Assembly (NCBI GenBank): GCA_963708545.1 | Contig: CAVPUD010000076.1 | Location: forward strand, 1-23,520 | Length of the DNA: 23,520 nucleotides | Source: Extensimonas sp963708545 | GTDB taxonomy: Bacteria; Pseudomonadota; Gammaproteobacteria; Burkholderiales; Burkholderiaceae_C | Direction of reading: 5' to 3' | Shown here: positions 22,535 through 23,520 of the stretch, piece by piece | Layout: the number at the start of each line of letters is the position of its first letter | Position numbering within the stretch: position 1 is the stretch's first letter | Program-made: the position numbers and the translations under genes | Notes under the pieces: model-generated | Database searches by the model: none | Told to the model about the DNA's origin: nothing | Seen by the model: only the letters and a program-made list of their open reading frames with translations

Positions 22535-22834
22535 ATGCGCCGCCATTACGCCGTTACTTTGCAGCAAGCCAGCGAAGAAGCACCCAAGCTGGCCCACTTG
22601 ATAGAGCTCGCGCGCGATTCGAGCGCACGGCTCAGCGCCATCAGGGCACTGATCCCTGCAGCGTTGCACGCAAGCCTGCAGGCTGGGCCCATCGATGGCA
22701 GCAACTGGTGCCTGATCGTGCCCAACAATGCCGCTGCAGCGAAGCTGCGACAGCTCGTGCCGGCCTTGCTTGCGCATTTGCGCAGCCAGGGCTGGGACGT
22801 GAACGCCGTCCGCATCAAGATCAAAGAGCGTTGA
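22535..22834 (+). CDS. DUF721/DciA-like small protein
   Basis: A 99-residue basic protein starting at ATG 22535. It contains a helical N-terminus and the DUF721-type core NWCLIVPNNAAAAKLRQLVPALLAHL (about residues 57-82; a Trp, then alternating hydrophobics, then AAKLRQL), ending in VNAVRIKIKER. DciA proteins of this superfamily load the replicative helicase DnaB in many bacteria. This is a short single-domain member, and its role in loading is inferred only from the family. It lies 67 bases after the helicase gene, and its 5' region lacks an obvious ribosome site. The frame is open further upstream to 22253 inside the helicase gene, but the family sequence starts near the chosen ATG. It is followed 10 bases later by a strong terminator. 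Confidence 0.65.
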   Translation: MRRHYAVTLQQASEEAPKLAHLIELARDSSARLSAIRALIPAALHASLQAGPIDGSNWCLIVPNNAAAAKLRQLVPALLAHLRSQGWDVNAVRIKIKER

Positions 22835-22844
22835 GGCGCACAAG

Positions 22845-22883
22845 AAAAAAGGCCGCCAGGGTATGTCCTTGGCGGCCTTTTTT
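22845..22883. terminator. bidirectional terminator between DUF721 gene and tRNA-Thr
   Basis: A 14-bp perfect stem (AAAAAAGGCCGCCA with TGGCGGCCTTTTTT) around an 11-base loop. It has a T-run on the plus strand and the matching A-run for the minus strand. It should end the DUF721 transcript and also the tRNA-Thr/sspB transcript from the other side. Confidence 0.9.
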
Positions 22884-22890
22884 GGTTGAA

Positions 22891-22966
22891 TGGTGCCGAT
22901 TGTCGGATTCGAACTGACGACCTACCGCTTACAAGGCGGGTGCTCTACCAGCTGAGCTAAATCGGC
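22891..22966 (-). tRNA. tRNA-Thr (anticodon UGU)
   Basis: A 76-base cloverleaf on the minus strand. The acceptor arms GCCGATT and AATCGGC, then A and an encoded CCA, are complementary. The D arm GCTC/GAGC, the anticodon loop CTTGTAA (anticodon TGT, reading ACA) and the T arm with GTTCGAATC are all present. The first anticodon-stem pair is mismatched (C-T). It lies downstream of sspB on the same strand and is closed by the terminator at 22845. Confidence 0.95.
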
Positions 22967-23039
22967 GAAGGCATGATTTTACTTGCTTTTACTTGCAAAT
23001 AGCGCTCCAACACTGGTCAAAAAACGGGCGCGTTGGCTC

Positions 23040-23520
23040 TCATTTGATGCGCTTGAGCGCAGGGCGCGCCCCGCCGCCCTGCGGACGGGGTGGCTCGGGG
23101 GAATCGTCACCGTCTTCTGCATCATCGTCTGCCGAAGCTTGCAGCGGCACGAGTTGCACCACGCGCTCCTGCGTGTTGCCATCAGTGCCCAAGGGTGCAG
23201 CGCTTGCGCCGCGCGCGGGCGCTGCTGACGTCGTCTCTGTGGAGCTTTCCATGGGCGGCGGAAATGCCATGCCCTGCCCGTTTTCACGCGCATAAATGGC
23301 GACGACGCGCTCCACCGGCACCATGATGTCGCGCGGGCGGCCACCGAAACGGGCTTTGAACGTGATCAGGTCATTGCCGAGCTGCAAACTGCCTGTCGCG
23401 TCATAGCTGACGTTGAGCACGATTTCGCCGTCTTTGACGTATTCACGCGGCACATCGACCGTGGCGTCGACACTCACCGCAAGGTAGGGTGTGAAACCGT
23501 TGTCCGTGCACCATTCATGG
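23040..23520 (-). CDS. sspB: ClpXP adaptor SspB, 5' end missing
   Basis: The frame runs in from the right edge; about 160 residues are visible. SspB binds ssrA-tagged proteins from stalled ribosomes and hands them to the ClpXP protease. The visible N-terminal part, HEWCTDNGFTPYL, then VPREYVKDGEIVLNVSYDA and LITFKARFGGRPRDIMVPV, is the conserved tag-binding fold. A disordered acidic and Pro-rich linker of about 60 residues follows. The C-terminus RPALKRIK corresponds to the ClpX-binding tail of E. coli SspB. About 15 N-terminal residues are expected to lie beyond the window. The ATG 23477 inside the window is not the true start. tRNA-Thr lies downstream on the same strand. Confidence 0.9.
   Translation of the reverse strand, partial: HEWCTDNGFTPYLAVSVDATVDVPREYVKDGEIVLNVSYDATGSLQLGNDLITFKARFGGRPRDIMVPVERVVAIYARENGQGMAFPPPMESSTETTSAAPARGASAAPLGTDGNTQERVVQLVPLQASADDDAEDGDDSPEPPRPQGGGARPALKRIK

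Overview
The window looks like chromosomal DNA of a Gram-negative betaproteobacterium, most probably a member of the Comamonadaceae (Acidovorax, Alicycliphilus, Comamonas or a relative). The basis is high G+C, the protein style of every gene, and short intergenic repeats that I recall from that family. No phage, plasmid, transposase, rRNA or CRISPR array is visible. Gene assignments come from reading motifs in the translations; no database search was possible.

Layout. (1) 1-3222, housekeeping: a truncated Pro/Ala-rich lipoprotein, an unrecognised conserved gene coupled to a RoxA/YcfD-type ribosomal oxygenase, a SlyD-like prolyl isomerase and a secreted NlpC/P60 peptidase. (2) 3503-11647, one uptake operon: LivG-type ATPase, acyl-CoA synthetase, LivH and LivM permeases, LivF ATPase and two tandem paralogous LivK-type binding proteins, closed by a perfect 14-bp terminator stem. 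(3) 11733-14093 on the minus strand: a badH-like dehydrogenase, a badI-like ring-opening hydrolase and a TetR regulator, with a DUF169 gene diverging at 14230. (4) 15081-17104: pabB and pabC for p-aminobenzoate. (5) 17165-20376: rsgA (minus), an M48 membrane protease (minus) and orn (plus). (6) 20719-23520: a DEAD-box RNA helicase behind a long structured leader, a DUF721/DciA-like small protein, tRNA-Thr(UGU) and the 3' part of sspB.

How the genes work together. Regions 2 and 3 read as a catabolic module. Periplasmic binding proteins and a LivFGHM-type importer bring in an organic acid, the CoA ligase encoded inside the importer operon activates it, and the BadH/BadI pair oxidises and hydrolytically opens a six-membered alicyclic ring. 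The TetR gene downstream of badI probably regulates it. An alicyclic or aromatic carboxylic acid as substrate is an inference from the BadH/BadI resemblance. Steps upstream of BadH (ligase AliA, dehydrogenase AliB, hydratase BadK) are not recognisable here, apart from the possible ligase.

The most unusual structure is a 163-bp near-perfect long palindrome (17611-17773) lying in frame inside rsgA. It adds about 55 residues just before the GTPase P-loop, and behaves like a protein-coding palindromic mobile element. The helicase leader, with a terminator-like hairpin ending 13 bases before the start codon, is the second point worth testing.
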